Below, in pieces: positions 55,476-64,000 of a stretch of DNA of 64,000 nucleotides (its first letter is position 1; each line of letters starts with the position of its first letter). Position numbers and translations under genes: made by a program. Below the pieces are notes generated by a model. It saw only the letters and a list, made by a program, of their open reading frames with translations. It ran no database searches and was not told the DNA's origin. Origin of the DNA: Pseudomonadota bacterium. Lineage in GTDB: Bacteria > Pseudomonadota > Gammaproteobacteria > Burkholderiales > Rhodocyclaceae. The stretch spans positions 311,435 through 375,434 of the forward strand of contig JAFEFC010000011.1 in assembly GCA_018240785.1 (NCBI GenBank), given 5' to 3'.

Positions 55476-57560
55476 TCAGCGCAGCTCCGGAGCGACCTTG
55501 CCGCTGGTGACGCGCTGCAGGCGTTCGACGAGCTCGTTCCAGTCGATGCGCCGATTGTAGCCGATGACATCCAGGGCCGGGACGCCGCCGCCGCGCACGA
55601 TCACGAAGCCGTCATCGGCCCGGTTCGCGCCGCCAATGCCATCCGCACGGCATACGTTCGCCCGCAGCACGCAGCGGAAGCCGAGCTCACGGTAGCCGAA
55701 GGTGTCGAACAGGCCGATCAGGCCACGCTGGATCGCTGCCGATGCTCCCGCGCCACCCAGCGCACTGATGTTCTGCACTGCGCGCTGGCTGATGCGCCGC
55801 GGATAGGAGCCGGCGCTGCTGGCGATGCGCGCGTCGAAGCGCACCGGTCGCCAGCGCTGCAACTCCAGGTCCCGGACGTCCGCGTCGACAAAGCCGGTGA
55901 TGCTGCCGAAGCGGAAGGTGTCGGTAAGCTGGGCAAGGTCGATGTGCCGCGCCTCGATGTTGGCCGACAGATGCGAAGCGATGCCGAAAGGCTCGCGCAC
56001 GCGCAGTTCGGTCGCCTGCAGATAGCCGTCGAACGCCGAGATCACGAGCGCACCATCCAGCGAAATCTCACCCGGACGCAGGTTCAACGCCGGGATGGAG
56101 GCGGTCAGCACACCGCCCATGGAGGGCAGACCGAGCGCTTCGGTGAGCAGCCGCATCGACAGCGGCTCGACCACGACTTGGCCGCTGCCGCGCCAGCCCT
56201 CGGTTACACGCTGCAATGCCAGGCCGTCGAGTACTACTGCGCCATCGAGCAAGGGAATCGAACTGCGAGCGAACGCAATGCGGTCGCGCTGTAGTTCCGC
56301 AGCGAGCAGAAAGGGTCCGAGGGCCAGCCGCTCCCAACGACCGCCGTCCACTCGCAGGTCAGCGCGCGAACTGGCCCCTGCCCGCCAAGGCACATGGCCG
56401 CTGACCGGCCCAAGCGCCAGACCACCCCCGGCCGCGCCAGGAAGGCTGAATCCGGCTTCGTCGAATACCGCATCGAATTCTTGCAAGGCCCCGGCGCCTA
56501 CGCGCACGCCCGCACTGACATGCCCGGCGAAGCGCAGGCGCTCGGCCGCCTGCGGCGCGACCAGCGGGGCGATCCAGCGGGGCCCGACAATGGCGAGATC
56601 GGCACGTGACACCGTCATTGCCCCATCGACCAGGCGTTGCCGCCGGACATCGAGGATGGCTGTCGCTGCCATGGCATCGACGCCCTCGAGCTGCAACACG
56701 ACCCGCTGCAAGTCGAGCCGGTCGCCCTGCATTGTCCCGGCCACATCCAGCCGCGCACCGGCCTCGACGAAGAAAGGGTGCCAATAGATCGCGCCCGAGC
56801 GCCAATCGACGGAGCCCTTACCGTGCCAGCGCCCGCGCCGGCGCGAGGCATCAAAACGGAAATCGACACCCAGTTTTTCGCCGGCCTGCAAGCCGTCTGC
56901 GCTGCCGAAGCCTCCTGCGTCGATCGTGCCGCGCACGATCAGGCGGCCGTCTGTTGCCGCGGCGCCGCGCGCAGCCCCGGGTGGCAGCCACTCGATCTCG
57001 CCATCAACGAGGCCTGCCGCCTTCCATCCGACGAGCGCGGCGACGTGAGGCTGAAGTCGTCCCGCAAGCTCGGTCAGCGACAGGCGTGTGATGCGTCCGT
57101 GGAGACGGCCCGAGGCGTCGGCGCGGAAGGCCACGCGGGCACCGCGCTCGCCGCGGGCCACCGCGTTCGCCTCGCCTGTCGTCAGGTCGAGGTCGAAGTC
57201 CACCCGCCAGGGGAGCTCGTCGGCTCCGATGTGAAGGCGCCCGTCACGACAGGCGATGAATGGATAATTGAGTGCTCCCTGCGCACACCGAAGGCCCAGG
57301 CCGCGGAGCTCACTGGCACCGACGCGCAGATGCGCAATCTCGAGCGCGAGGCGTGCCTCACCGCCACTGGCATTCAGCGACAGATCGCGGATGGAAAACG
57401 CAGGATGATCGACGCGGCTCACCGCCAGCGCCAGCCGCTCCATGCCGATCGTCGCCGCGTCGGGCGGTGCTGCCACAGCCCACGGCAAGCACGTCGCGAG
57501 TGCGGTGGCGAAGACCCCCCGCACGCCGCGCAAGCGCCAGCGCTCAGGCGGGGAAGACAC
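55476..57560 (-). CDS. ydbH: YdbH-like AsmA-family intermembrane lipid transport protein
   Basis: 694 aa: a short N-terminal signal/anchor around residues 14-30, then a long repetitive beta-strand protein with few conserved motifs, as in AsmA-like bridge proteins. The C-terminal YdbH domain contains DRNALGGG-free but typical RAVQNISALGGAGASAAIQR and LGFRCVLRANVCRADGI with a likely Cys pair. Shorter than E. coli YdbH (about 880 aa). YdbH proteins carry phospholipids between membranes. It overlaps the cysM stop by 17 bp. Confidence 0.85.
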   Translation of the reverse strand: MSSPPERWRLRGVRGVFATALATCLPWAVAAPPDAATIGMERLALAVSRVDHPAFSIRDLSLNASGGEARLALEIAHLRVGASELRGLGLRCAQGALNYPFIACRDGRLHIGADELPWRVDFDLDLTTGEANAVARGERGARVAFRADASGRLHGRITRLSLTELAGRLQPHVAALVGWKAAGLVDGEIEWLPPGAARGAAATDGRLIVRGTIDAGGFGSADGLQAGEKLGVDFRFDASRRRGRWHGKGSVDWRSGAIYWHPFFVEAGARLDVAGTMQGDRLDLQRVVLQLEGVDAMAATAILDVRRQRLVDGAMTVSRADLAIVGPRWIAPLVAPQAAERLRFAGHVSAGVRVGAGALQEFDAVFDEAGFSLPGAAGGGLALGPVSGHVPWRAGASSRADLRVDGGRWERLALGPFLLAAELQRDRIAFARSSIPLLDGAVVLDGLALQRVTEGWRGSGQVVVEPLSMRLLTEALGLPSMGGVLTASIPALNLRPGEISLDGALVISAFDGYLQATELRVREPFGIASHLSANIEARHIDLAQLTDTFRFGSITGFVDADVRDLELQRWRPVRFDARIASSAGSYPRRISQRAVQNISALGGAGASAAIQRGLIGLFDTFGYRELGFRCVLRANVCRADGIGGANRADDGFVIVRGGGVPALDVIGYNRRIDWNELVERLQRVTSGKVAPELR

Positions 57561-58434
57561 CCGTGGACAGGTAACGGTCGCCGCGGTCGCACACGATGGT
57601 GACGATCACCGCGTTCTCCACTTCGGCTGCGATCCGCGTCGCCACATGCAGCGAGCCGCCTGACGAGATGCCGGCGAAGATCCCTTCCTCGCGCGCGAGC
57701 CGCCGCGTCATCTCCTCGGCTTCGGCCTGGCTGACGTTTTCGACCCGGTCAACGCGCGGTCGCTCGAAGATCTTGGGCATGTAGGCTTCCGGCCACTTGC
57801 GGATGCCCGGAATCTGCGAGCCATCCTCCGGCTGGCAGCCGACGATCTGGATCGCCGGGTTCTGCTCCTTGAGGAAACGGGAGGTGCCCATGATGGTGCC
57901 CGTGGTGCCCATCGAGCTGACGAAATGCGTGATCCGCCCGCCTGTCTGCTCCCACAGCTCGGGGCCCGTTCCTTCGTAGTGCGCAAGCGGATTGTCCGGG
58001 TTGCCGAACTGATCGAGGATGATGCCCTTGCCTTCGTCGCGCATGCGGTCGGCGATGTCGCGAGCCAGCTCCATGCCGCCGGAAGTGGGCGTCAGCACGA
58101 GCTCTGCGCCGAACGCGCGCATCGTCTGCCGGCGCTCGATGCTCTGGTTCTCGGGCATCACCAGGATCATGCGGTAGCCCCGCATCGCCGCCGCCATCGC
58201 CAGGGCGATGCCGGTGTTGCCGCTGGTCGCCTCGATCAGGGTCTCCCCGGGCTTGATGTCGCCGCGTGCCTCGGCGCGCAGGATCATCGACAGCGCCGGC
58301 CGGTCCTTCACTGAGCCGGCAGGGTTGTTGCCCTCGAGCTTGGCGAGGATGACGTTGTTGCGGCCGGCGTTGATGCGCTTGAGCCGCACCAGCGGCGTCC
58401 TGCCGACGTAGTCTTCGAGCGTCCTGAATTCCAT
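57544..58434 (-). CDS. cysM: Cysteine synthase B
   Basis: PLP enzyme making cysteine from O-acetylserine and sulfide or thiosulfate. 296 aa from the ATG at 58434 (MEFRTLEDYV). PLP lysine in NNPAGSVKDRPAL; phosphate loop region EATSGNTGIALAM; FVSSMGTTGTIMG. The KDRPAL form and length favour CysM over CysK. It follows ugd by 42 bp. Confidence 0.93.
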   Translation of the reverse strand: MEFRTLEDYVGRTPLVRLKRINAGRNNVILAKLEGNNPAGSVKDRPALSMILRAEARGDIKPGETLIEATSGNTGIALAMAAAMRGYRMILVMPENQSIERRQTMRAFGAELVLTPTSGGMELARDIADRMRDEGKGIILDQFGNPDNPLAHYEGTGPELWEQTGGRITHFVSSMGTTGTIMGTSRFLKEQNPAIQIVGCQPEDGSQIPGIRKWPEAYMPKIFERPRVDRVENVSQAEAEEMTRRLAREEGIFAGISSGGSLHVATRIAAEVENAVIVTIVCDRGDRYLSTGVFPA

Positions 58435-58476
58435 TCCAGTTCCGATGTTTGCGTCCGATGCGCGTTCGACCACGAA

Positions 58477-59799
58477 TCAGCCGCGTCCGATCCCGTGATA
58501 CTCGACTCCCGCCTCACGCATTACGGCCGGATCGTACATGTTGCGCCCGTCGAAGATCACCGGATGCTTGAGCGCGGCGCGGATGCGCTCGAAATCCGGG
58601 CTGCGGAACTCCTTCCACTCGGTCACGATCACCAGCGCGTCGGCGCCCTCGACCGCGGCCATCGGCCGCTCGACATAGCTCAGACGTGGCTCGTCGCCGA
58701 AGATGCGGCGCGCCTCGTCCATCGCCACCGGGTCGTAGGCTACCGCGGTTGCCCCACGCCGGAACAGCTCGGCCAGAATGACCCGGCTGGGCGCGTCGCG
58801 CATGTCGTCGGTATTGGGCTTGAAAGCCAGCCCCCACAGCGCGAAGCGCATGCCGCTCAGGTCCTCGCCGAAGCGGGCGACGATCTTGTCCACCAGCCGC
58901 AGCTTCTGTGCCTCGTTGGCCAGTTCGACTGCGTTGAGCAGCAGCAGGTCGTGTCCGCTCTCGTGGCCAGTGCGCACCAGCGCCTTGACGTCCTTCGGGA
59001 AGCAGGAGCCGCCATAGCCGCAGCCGGCATAGAGGAAGTGCCAGCCGATGCGCGGGTCGGAGCCGATGCCCTGGCGCACCAGCTCGATGTCCGCGCCCAG
59101 CGTCTCGGCCAGGTTGGCGAGTTCGTTCATGAAGCTGATGCGGGTCGCCAGCATGGCATTGGCCGCGTACTTGGTGAGCTCGGCACTGCGCACGTCCATC
59201 ACCAGCAGCTTCTCGTGGCTGCGCTGGAAGGGGCCGTAGAGCTGGCGCATCAGCTCGATCGCGCGCTTGTCGTCGGCACCGACGATGATGCGGTCAGGAC
59301 GCATGAAATCCTCGACCGCCGCACCTTCCTTGAGGAACTCCGGATTGGAGACGACCGCGAACGGGATATCGGCACTGCGTCTGGCCAGTTCCTCGGCGAT
59401 CACCGCCCCGACCTTGTCGCCCGTGCCCACCGGCACGGTGGACTTGTCCACCACGACCCGGTAACCATCCATGAAGCGGCCGATGTTGCGCGCGGCGGCA
59501 AGCACATACTGCAGGTCGGCCGAGCCATCCTCGTCCGGCGGCGTGCCGACGGCGATGAACTGGATGGTGCCGTACTTCGCCGCATGTTCGATGTCGGTGG
59601 TGAAGGACAGGCGGCCCGCGGCGACGTTGCGGCGCACGATCTCGAGCAGACCAGGCTCGTGGATGGGGATGCCGCCTTCCTCCAGGATGCGGATCTTGTT
59701 CGGATCGACATCGAGGCACAGGACGTCATTGCCGACATCCGCCAGACAGGCGCCACTGACCAGGCCGACATAGCCGGTACCAACCACGGTGATTTTCAT
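58477..59799 (-). CDS. ugd: UDP-glucose 6-dehydrogenase
   Basis: Oxidises UDP-glucose to UDP-glucuronate for polysaccharides. 440 aa. NAD-binding loop [19 protein letters not shown] at residues 4-22; catalytic cysteine in [26 protein letters not shown] in the C-terminal domain. UDP-GlcA sugars are used in exopolysaccharide or lipid A changes, which fits the adjacent lapB-lapA genes only loosely. Confidence 0.95.
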   Translation of the reverse strand: MKITVVGTGYVGLVSGACLADVGNDVLCLDVDPNKIRILEEGGIPIHEPGLLEIVRRNVAAGRLSFTTDIEHAAKYGTIQFIAVGTPPDEDGSADLQYVLAAARNIGRFMDGYRVVVDKSTVPVGTGDKVGAVIAEELARRSADIPFAVVSNPEFLKEGAAVEDFMRPDRIIVGADDKRAIELMRQLYGPFQRSHEKLLVMDVRSAELTKYAANAMLATRISFMNELANLAETLGADIELVRQGIGSDPRIGWHFLYAGCGYGGSCFPKDVKALVRTGHESGHDLLLLNAVELANEAQKLRLVDKIVARFGEDLSGMRFALWGLAFKPNTDDMRDAPSRVILAELFRRGATAVAYDPVAMDEARRIFGDEPRLSYVERPMAAVEGADALVIVTEWKEFRSPDFERIRAALKHPVIFDGRNMYDPAVMREAGVEYHGIGRG

Positions 59800-59844
59800 G
59801 CTGGACAGATCCTGAAGAAGTTGAATGTGAGGGGCCTGCGCCGC

Positions 59845-61020
59845 TCAGGGCGTCAGATCGAATTCTTCAGTCCGACGCGGCGGATAGGTTTCCCAGCCGC
59901 CGCAGGCCGGACAGTGCCAGTGGAACTGGCGCGCCTTGAAGCCGCACGCATCACAGCGATAGCGCGCGACCTTACGCGTGTGGCCATGAATCAACTGCTT
60001 GACGAGCTCGATGTCGGAACGCTGCTCTGGCGGCGCCGTCAGCAGCGCAGCCTCCAGCAGCTTGTCGAGGCCGAGCAGTGTCGGGTTGCGCTTGAGTTCC
60101 TCGCGCACCAGATCGTAGGCGGTCCTTGCCCCATGCTTTTCCAGCTCCCAACGGAACAGCTCGTCGAGCAGGTCGAGCGAGGCATGGTTCTCGAGCCAGG
60201 CGCGGAGCAACTGGTGGCCCTGCTCCAGGCGGCCGAGGCGCCCGTATGCGTCCATCACCCGCTCGGCCACGAGGGCGAGGTAAACCGGGTCCTGCGTTTC
60301 GATCCGCTTCCACGCCTCGAGCGCGTCCTCGTCGCGCCCTTCGGCCACCAGCAGGTCGCCCAGCAGCAGGCTGGCGCGCACGCTGCGCCGGTTCACCGCC
60401 AGCGCCTCGTCCAGATGCGGGCGCACTTCGTCGAAGCGGGAGTTTGCCAGCGCGCTTGCAGCGAGCTCGCAGTGGAAGTTGGCCACTTCACGACGCCACA
60501 TCACGCTTTCGTGATTCGGCAGGGCCCGTGCGATGTCGATTGCCTTGGCCCAGTCCTTCTCCTGCTGGTAGATCTCGAGCAGGTACTGCAGCGCCACCGC
60601 GTCGGCACGCGTGTCGCGCAGCTTGAGGAACACCGCCTCGGCACGGTCGAGCAACCCGGCCTTGAGGAAGTCCTGCCCAAGCTCGCTCAGCGCATGCAGG
60701 CGCTGCTCCTCGTCGAGATCCTCGCGATCGACAAGCAGTTGATGGATGCGGATCGCTCGGTCGGTTTCACCACGGCGCCGGAACAGACTGCCGAGCGCAA
60801 AATGCAGTTCGACCGTCTGCGGGTCGATGCGCACCGCCTCGACGAAGGCATCGATCGCCTTGTCGGGCTGTTCGTTGAGCAGGAAGTTCAGTCCGTTCAG
60901 GTAGGAGCGCGGCAAGGCGCGCGACTCCTGGACCACCTGACGGATGTCGATGCGTGCGGCCAGCCAGCCGAGCGCGAAGAAAAGCGGCAGCGCGAGCAGC
61001 CACCAGAATTCGATTTCCAT
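59845..61020 (-). CDS. lapB: Lipopolysaccharide assembly protein LapB
   Basis: Regulates lipopolysaccharide synthesis by controlling LpxC degradation with FtsH in enterics. 391 aa: membrane anchor at residues 5-22, a cytoplasmic TPR superhelix (YLNGLNFLLNEQPDKAIDAF onward), and a C-terminal rubredoxin-like zinc site with CDACGFKARQFHWHCPACGG. Complete family layout. It follows lapA by 6 bp. Confidence 0.94.
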   Translation of the reverse strand: MEIEFWWLLALPLFFALGWLAARIDIRQVVQESRALPRSYLNGLNFLLNEQPDKAIDAFVEAVRIDPQTVELHFALGSLFRRRGETDRAIRIHQLLVDREDLDEEQRLHALSELGQDFLKAGLLDRAEAVFLKLRDTRADAVALQYLLEIYQQEKDWAKAIDIARALPNHESVMWRREVANFHCELAASALANSRFDEVRPHLDEALAVNRRSVRASLLLGDLLVAEGRDEDALEAWKRIETQDPVYLALVAERVMDAYGRLGRLEQGHQLLRAWLENHASLDLLDELFRWELEKHGARTAYDLVREELKRNPTLLGLDKLLEAALLTAPPEQRSDIELVKQLIHGHTRKVARYRCDACGFKARQFHWHCPACGGWETYPPRRTEEFDLTP

Positions 61021-61026
61021 GCTTGA

Positions 61027-61332
61027 TCAGAGGGGTTCGGCGGGGAGCGCGTCGACTGCCGGCGCGACCGGTTCCGCCTGACCGCGCTCCATGCGTTCGA
61101 CCTGGCGGCGCAGCCGGCGGATCTCGCGATGCTTGCGCAGCAACGAGGCGAAGGTGGCTGTCACGCCGAGCAGCGCACCAGCAGCAAAGCTCAGCAGGAT
61201 CACGAAGACCAGTGGCAACTGCCACTGCCCGCCAAAGAAGAAGTACAGGTTCGCCAGGTGGTCGTTCTTGACCGCGAACCCGAACAGGAGGAAGAACAGC
61301 AGCAGGCGGAGTGTCCAGATCAATGCACGCAT
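61027..61332 (-). CDS. lapA: LapA family membrane protein
   Basis: 101 aa with two membrane helices (LLLFFLLFGFAVKN and LPLVFVILLSFAAGALLGV) and a charged tail containing LRRQVERMERGQ. The DUF1049 pattern and the lapB neighbour give the name. LapA works with LapB in LPS control. A terminator at 61361-61387 separates it from ihfB. Confidence 0.93.
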   Translation of the reverse strand: MRALIWTLRLLLFFLLFGFAVKNDHLANLYFFFGGQWQLPLVFVILLSFAAGALLGVTATFASLLRKHREIRRLRRQVERMERGQAEPVAPAVDALPAEPL

Positions 61333-61360
61333 GGGTCCGCATTATCCCCGAGCGAATGAC

Positions 61361-61387
61361 AAAAAAGAAGGCGGCCGCAGCCGCCTT
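61361..61387 (-). terminator. Terminator between ihfB and lapA
   Basis: AAGGCGGC and GCCGCCTT with a CGCA loop. On the minus strand it is followed by CTTTTTT, a good intrinsic terminator. lapA-lapB therefore needs a separate promoter or read-through. Confidence 0.8.
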
Positions 61388-61421
61388 CCAGAACATCCAA
61401 AAAAAACCCGTCGCCGCGCGG

Positions 61422-61706
61422 TCACTCGCAGAGATCCACCCGCTCGCGCAACTCCTTGCCGGCCTTGAAATGGGGCACGTACTTTTCCGGTACATGCACC
61501 TTCTCACCCGATTTCGGATTGCGCCCTACGCGGGGAGGACGGTAATTCAGTGCGAAACTTCCAAACCCGCGGATCTCGATGCGATCGCCGCGCGCGAGCG
61601 CGTCGGACATCGCATCGAGGATCATCTTGACCGCGTAATCGGCATCCTTAGCAACCAGTTGCGGGAAACGTGCCGCAAGCAGGGTGATCAGCTCCGACTT
61701 GGTCAT
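61422..61706 (-). CDS. ihfB: Integration host factor subunit beta
   Basis: 94 aa. Start [19 protein letters not shown]-binding arm [20 protein letters not shown] with the intercalating Pro, ending [11 protein letters not shown]. The gene follows rpsA by 11 bp, the conserved position of ihfB. Its partner ihfA is at 46311. Confidence 0.95.
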   Translation of the reverse strand: MTKSELITLLAARFPQLVAKDADYAVKMILDAMSDALARGDRIEIRGFGSFALNYRPPRVGRNPKSGEKVHVPEKYVPHFKAGKELRERVDLCE

Positions 61707-61717
61707 GACGGGGTGAA

Positions 61718-63421
61718 TCAGTTCTTCTGTTCGTTCAGCTTCGCCTTCAGCAGCGCACCCAGGTTGGTCGTGCCGGACGCCGCCGAACTCTCGGAAGCCA
61801 GCTTGTGCATGGCTTCGGACTGCTCAGCCTGATCCTTGGCACGGATCGACAGGTTGATCGAACGGGTCTTGCGATCGACGTTGATCACCATCGCCTCGAC
61901 CTCGTCGCCTTCCTTCAGCACGGTCGTCAGGTCGTCGACACGGTGGGCGGCGGCCTCGGAGGCGCGCAGATAGGCTTCCACGTCGTCACCCAGCGAGATC
62001 ACCGCGCCACGGGCGTCGACCGACTTCACGGTGCCGCGCACGAGGCTGTTCTTCTCGTGGGTGGCGATGAAGTTGGTGTACGGGTCGCCTTCGAGCTGCT
62101 TGATGCCCAGCGAGATGCGCTCGCGCTCGACGTCGATCGCCAGCACCACGGCCTCGACCTCGTCGCCCTTCTTGAAGCGCCGCACGGCGTCTTCGCCGGA
62201 CTCGCTCCACGACAGGTCGGACAGGTGCACCAGGCCGTCGATGCCGCCTTCCAGGCCGATGAACACGCCGAAGTCGGTGATCGACTTGATCTGGCCGCGG
62301 ACCTTGTCGCCCTTCTTGTGGTTGATGGCGAAATCGTCCCACGGGTTGGACATGCACTGCTTCATGCCCAGCGAGATGCGGCGGCGGTCTTCGTCGATCT
62401 CGAGGATCATCACTTCGACCTCATCGCCGAGCTGGACAACCTTGGTCGGGTGGATGTTCTTGTTGGTCCAGTCCATTTCGGACACGTGGACCAGGCCCTC
62501 GATGCCCTGCTCGACTTCGACGAACGCGCCGTAGTCGGTGATGTTGGTCACCTTGCCGAACAGGCGGGTGCCCTGCGGGTAGCGGCGCGAGATGCCGACC
62601 CACGGATCTTCGCCGAGCTGCTTGAGGCCGAGCGAGACGCGGTTCTTTTCCTGGTCGAACTTGAGCACCTTGGCTTCGATCTCGTCACCGACGTTGAGCA
62701 CTTCGCTCGGGTGACGGACGCGGCGCCAGGCCAGGTCGGTGATGTGCAGCAGGCCGTCGATGCCGCCGAGGTCGACGAACGCACCGTAGTCGGTGATGTT
62801 CTTGACGATACCCTTGATGACGGTGCCTTCCTTGAGGTTCTCGAGCAGCTTCTGGCGCTCTTCGCCCATCGACTCTTCAAGCACGGCGCGGCGCGACACG
62901 ACGACGTTGTTGCGCTTGCGGTCGAGCTTGATGACCTTGAATTCGTATTCCTTGCCTTCGTACGGCGTGGTGTCCTTGACCGGACGCATGTCGACCAGCG
63001 AGCCCGGCAGGAAGGCACGGATGCTGTTGGTCATGACGGTCAGACCACCCTTGACGCGGCCGGTGATGACACCCTTGACCAGCGTGCCGTCGTTGAGGGC
63101 CTTCTCGAGGTCGTTCCAGGCCGAGATGCGCTTGGCCTTCTCACGCGACAGGCGGGTCTCGCCGAAGCCGTCCTCGAGCGCGTCGATCGCAACGTGCACG
63201 AAATCGCCCGGATTGACTTCGAGTTCGCCGCGGTCGTTGCGGAACTCCTCGATGGGCACATAGCTTTCGGACTTCAGGCCGGCGTTGACGACGACGAAGT
63301 TCTGGTCGATGCGCACGACTTCGGCGGTGATGACTTCACCGGTGCGCATTTCCTGCAGGGCAAGGCTTTCCTCGAAGAGGGCGGCAAAGCTTTCTTCGAA
63401 GGAGGGGGTGGTGTTGGACAT
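61718..63421 (-). CDS. rpsA: 30S ribosomal protein S1
   Basis: 567 aa from the ATG at 63421 ([10 protein letters not shown]), with six S1 RNA-binding repeats; examples are [20 protein letters not shown]-type segments near residues 193-212, [17 protein letters not shown] and [20 protein letters not shown]. The frame stays open upstream to 63478 but the family begins here. cmk lies upstream and ihfB downstream, the usual order. Confidence 0.97.
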   Translation of the reverse strand: MSNTTPSFEESFAALFEESLALQEMRTGEVITAEVVRIDQNFVVVNAGLKSESYVPIEEFRNDRGELEVNPGDFVHVAIDALEDGFGETRLSREKAKRISAWNDLEKALNDGTLVKGVITGRVKGGLTVMTNSIRAFLPGSLVDMRPVKDTTPYEGKEYEFKVIKLDRKRNNVVVSRRAVLEESMGEERQKLLENLKEGTVIKGIVKNITDYGAFVDLGGIDGLLHITDLAWRRVRHPSEVLNVGDEIEAKVLKFDQEKNRVSLGLKQLGEDPWVGISRRYPQGTRLFGKVTNITDYGAFVEVEQGIEGLVHVSEMDWTNKNIHPTKVVQLGDEVEVMILEIDEDRRRISLGMKQCMSNPWDDFAINHKKGDKVRGQIKSITDFGVFIGLEGGIDGLVHLSDLSWSESGEDAVRRFKKGDEVEAVVLAIDVERERISLGIKQLEGDPYTNFIATHEKNSLVRGTVKSVDARGAVISLGDDVEAYLRASEAAAHRVDDLTTVLKEGDEVEAMVINVDRKTRSINLSIRAKDQAEQSEAMHKLASESSAASGTTNLGALLKAKLNEQKN

Positions 63422-63504
63422 AGAGGAAGAATCCGGAACCGCCGTGCGACGGCGAACAAGGTTGATTAAGAACAGCACCGGGGAGCCGTCAGGCTCCCGG
63501 CGAT

Positions 63505-64000
63505 CTAGCCGGCGGCCAGCCCCCGACCCCGCACGAGGTCGAGAACGAAGGCCACGGCCGCGCCGACATCCATGCTGGTCGTGTCGAGCAAGGCCGCATC
63601 CGGCAACTTCTGCAACGGCGCCACGGCGCGGGCGGCATCACGCGCATCCCGATCCCGCAGGTCCTGCAGAAGACTTTGCATGTTAGCAGGCAAACCCTTT
63701 TCCATCAACTGCTTATGGCGCCGATCGGCACGCGCCTCGACCGATGCGGTGAGGAAGATCTTGACCGGCGCATCGGGGAAGATCACCGAGCCCATGTCGC
63801 GTCCTTCGGCCACCAGACCCGGCCCGACGCGGTAGTCGCGCTGGCGGTCGAAGAGCGCGTCGCGCACCGCCGGCAGAACGGCCACCCGGGACGCTCCCAC
63901 CGAGCAGGCTTCGCTCCGGATCGCTTCGGTGACATCGTCCCCCTCCAGCCAGACGCGCCCCTCGGCGAATTGCGCCGGCAGCGCCGCCGCGATTGGCCCG
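63505..64000 (-). CDS. cmk: Cytidylate kinase, 3' part
   Basis: Phosphorylates CMP and dCMP. The 5' part lies beyond the window. About 165 codons are seen; [38 protein letters not shown] and [14 protein letters not shown] are the central cytidylate kinase motifs, and DTTSMDV is near the end. It precedes rpsA by about 80 bp. Confidence 0.94.
   Translation of the reverse strand, partial: GPIAAALPAQFAEGRVWLEGDDVTEAIRSEACSVGASRVAVLPAVRDALFDRQRDYRVGPGLVAEGRDMGSVIFPDAPVKIFLTASVEARADRRHKQLMEKGLPANMQSLLQDLRDRDARDAARAVAPLQKLPDAALLDTTSMDVGAAVAFVLDLVRGRGLAAG

Noticed and set aside
58495-61026. 843-codon plus-strand frame
   Set aside because: Antisense to ugd and lapB, both unmistakable, with composition typical of GC-rich shadow frames.

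Overview
The window is GC-rich, gene-dense chromosomal DNA from a betaproteobacterium. The gene content and order (surE-pcm-nlpD-rpoS; cmk-rpsA-ihfB-lapA-lapB; thrS-infC-rpmI-rplT-pheS-pheT-ihfA; FlhF/FlhG and MotC/MotD flagellar genes) fit the Rhodocyclales, most likely Thauera, Azoarcus or a relative. That placement rests on recalled gene order and protein character, not on a search. No insertion sequence, prophage or CRISPR array is visible.

Layout. 1-5233: flagellar rod and hook genes on the minus strand (flgF partial, flgE, flgD, flgC, flgB) diverge from flgA, flgM and flgN. A sigma-54-like promoter lies in front of flgB and a sigma-28-like promoter in front of flgM. 5315-10547: topoisomerase IV genes parE and parC, with a vapBC toxin-antitoxin pair between them that overlaps the parC start. 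10635-18999: motD, motC, fliA, a P-loop-less flhG-like gene, flhF, flhA and flhB. 19155-21429: a DUF192 protein, RluE, a second vapBC pair and tRNA-Ser. 21489-25852: biotin genes bioA-bioF-bioD-bioB. 26054-29606: rlmD diverging from a JmjC-type ribosomal oxygenase gene, a small unknown gene and an Ala-rich lipoprotein. 29739-32815: bamC, dapA and a histone-deacetylase-like enzyme. 32971-37970: moxR, DUF58, transglutaminase (TgpA-like) and mltB in one overlapping operon, then a membrane protein. 38967-42197: surE-pcm-nlpD-rpoS. 42559-45664: an antiporter, a YbdK-like carboxylate-amine ligase and a class I amidotransferase-like hydrolase, overlapping end to end. 45812-53641: tRNA-Pro, merR-like gene, ihfA, pheT, pheS, rplT, rpmI, infC, thrS and tRNA-Val. 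53723-57560: glsB/yeaQ-like gene, a DEDD exonuclease and the ydbL-ynbE-ydbH cluster. 57544-64000: cysM, ugd, lapB, lapA, ihfB, rpsA and the 3' part of cmk.

The most interesting points are: the antiporter/ligase/hydrolase operon, which looks like a make-and-break system for an unknown gamma-glutamyl-type compound next to a transporter; the toxin-antitoxin pair embedded in the topoisomerase IV operon; the FlhG-like protein with no Walker A motif beside a FlhF carrying a four-copy 12-bp tandem repeat; infC, whose only full-length start is an AUC codon; and the intact ydbH-ynbE-ydbL envelope lipid module. Long open frames antisense to real genes are common here because of the high GC content and were not annotated.
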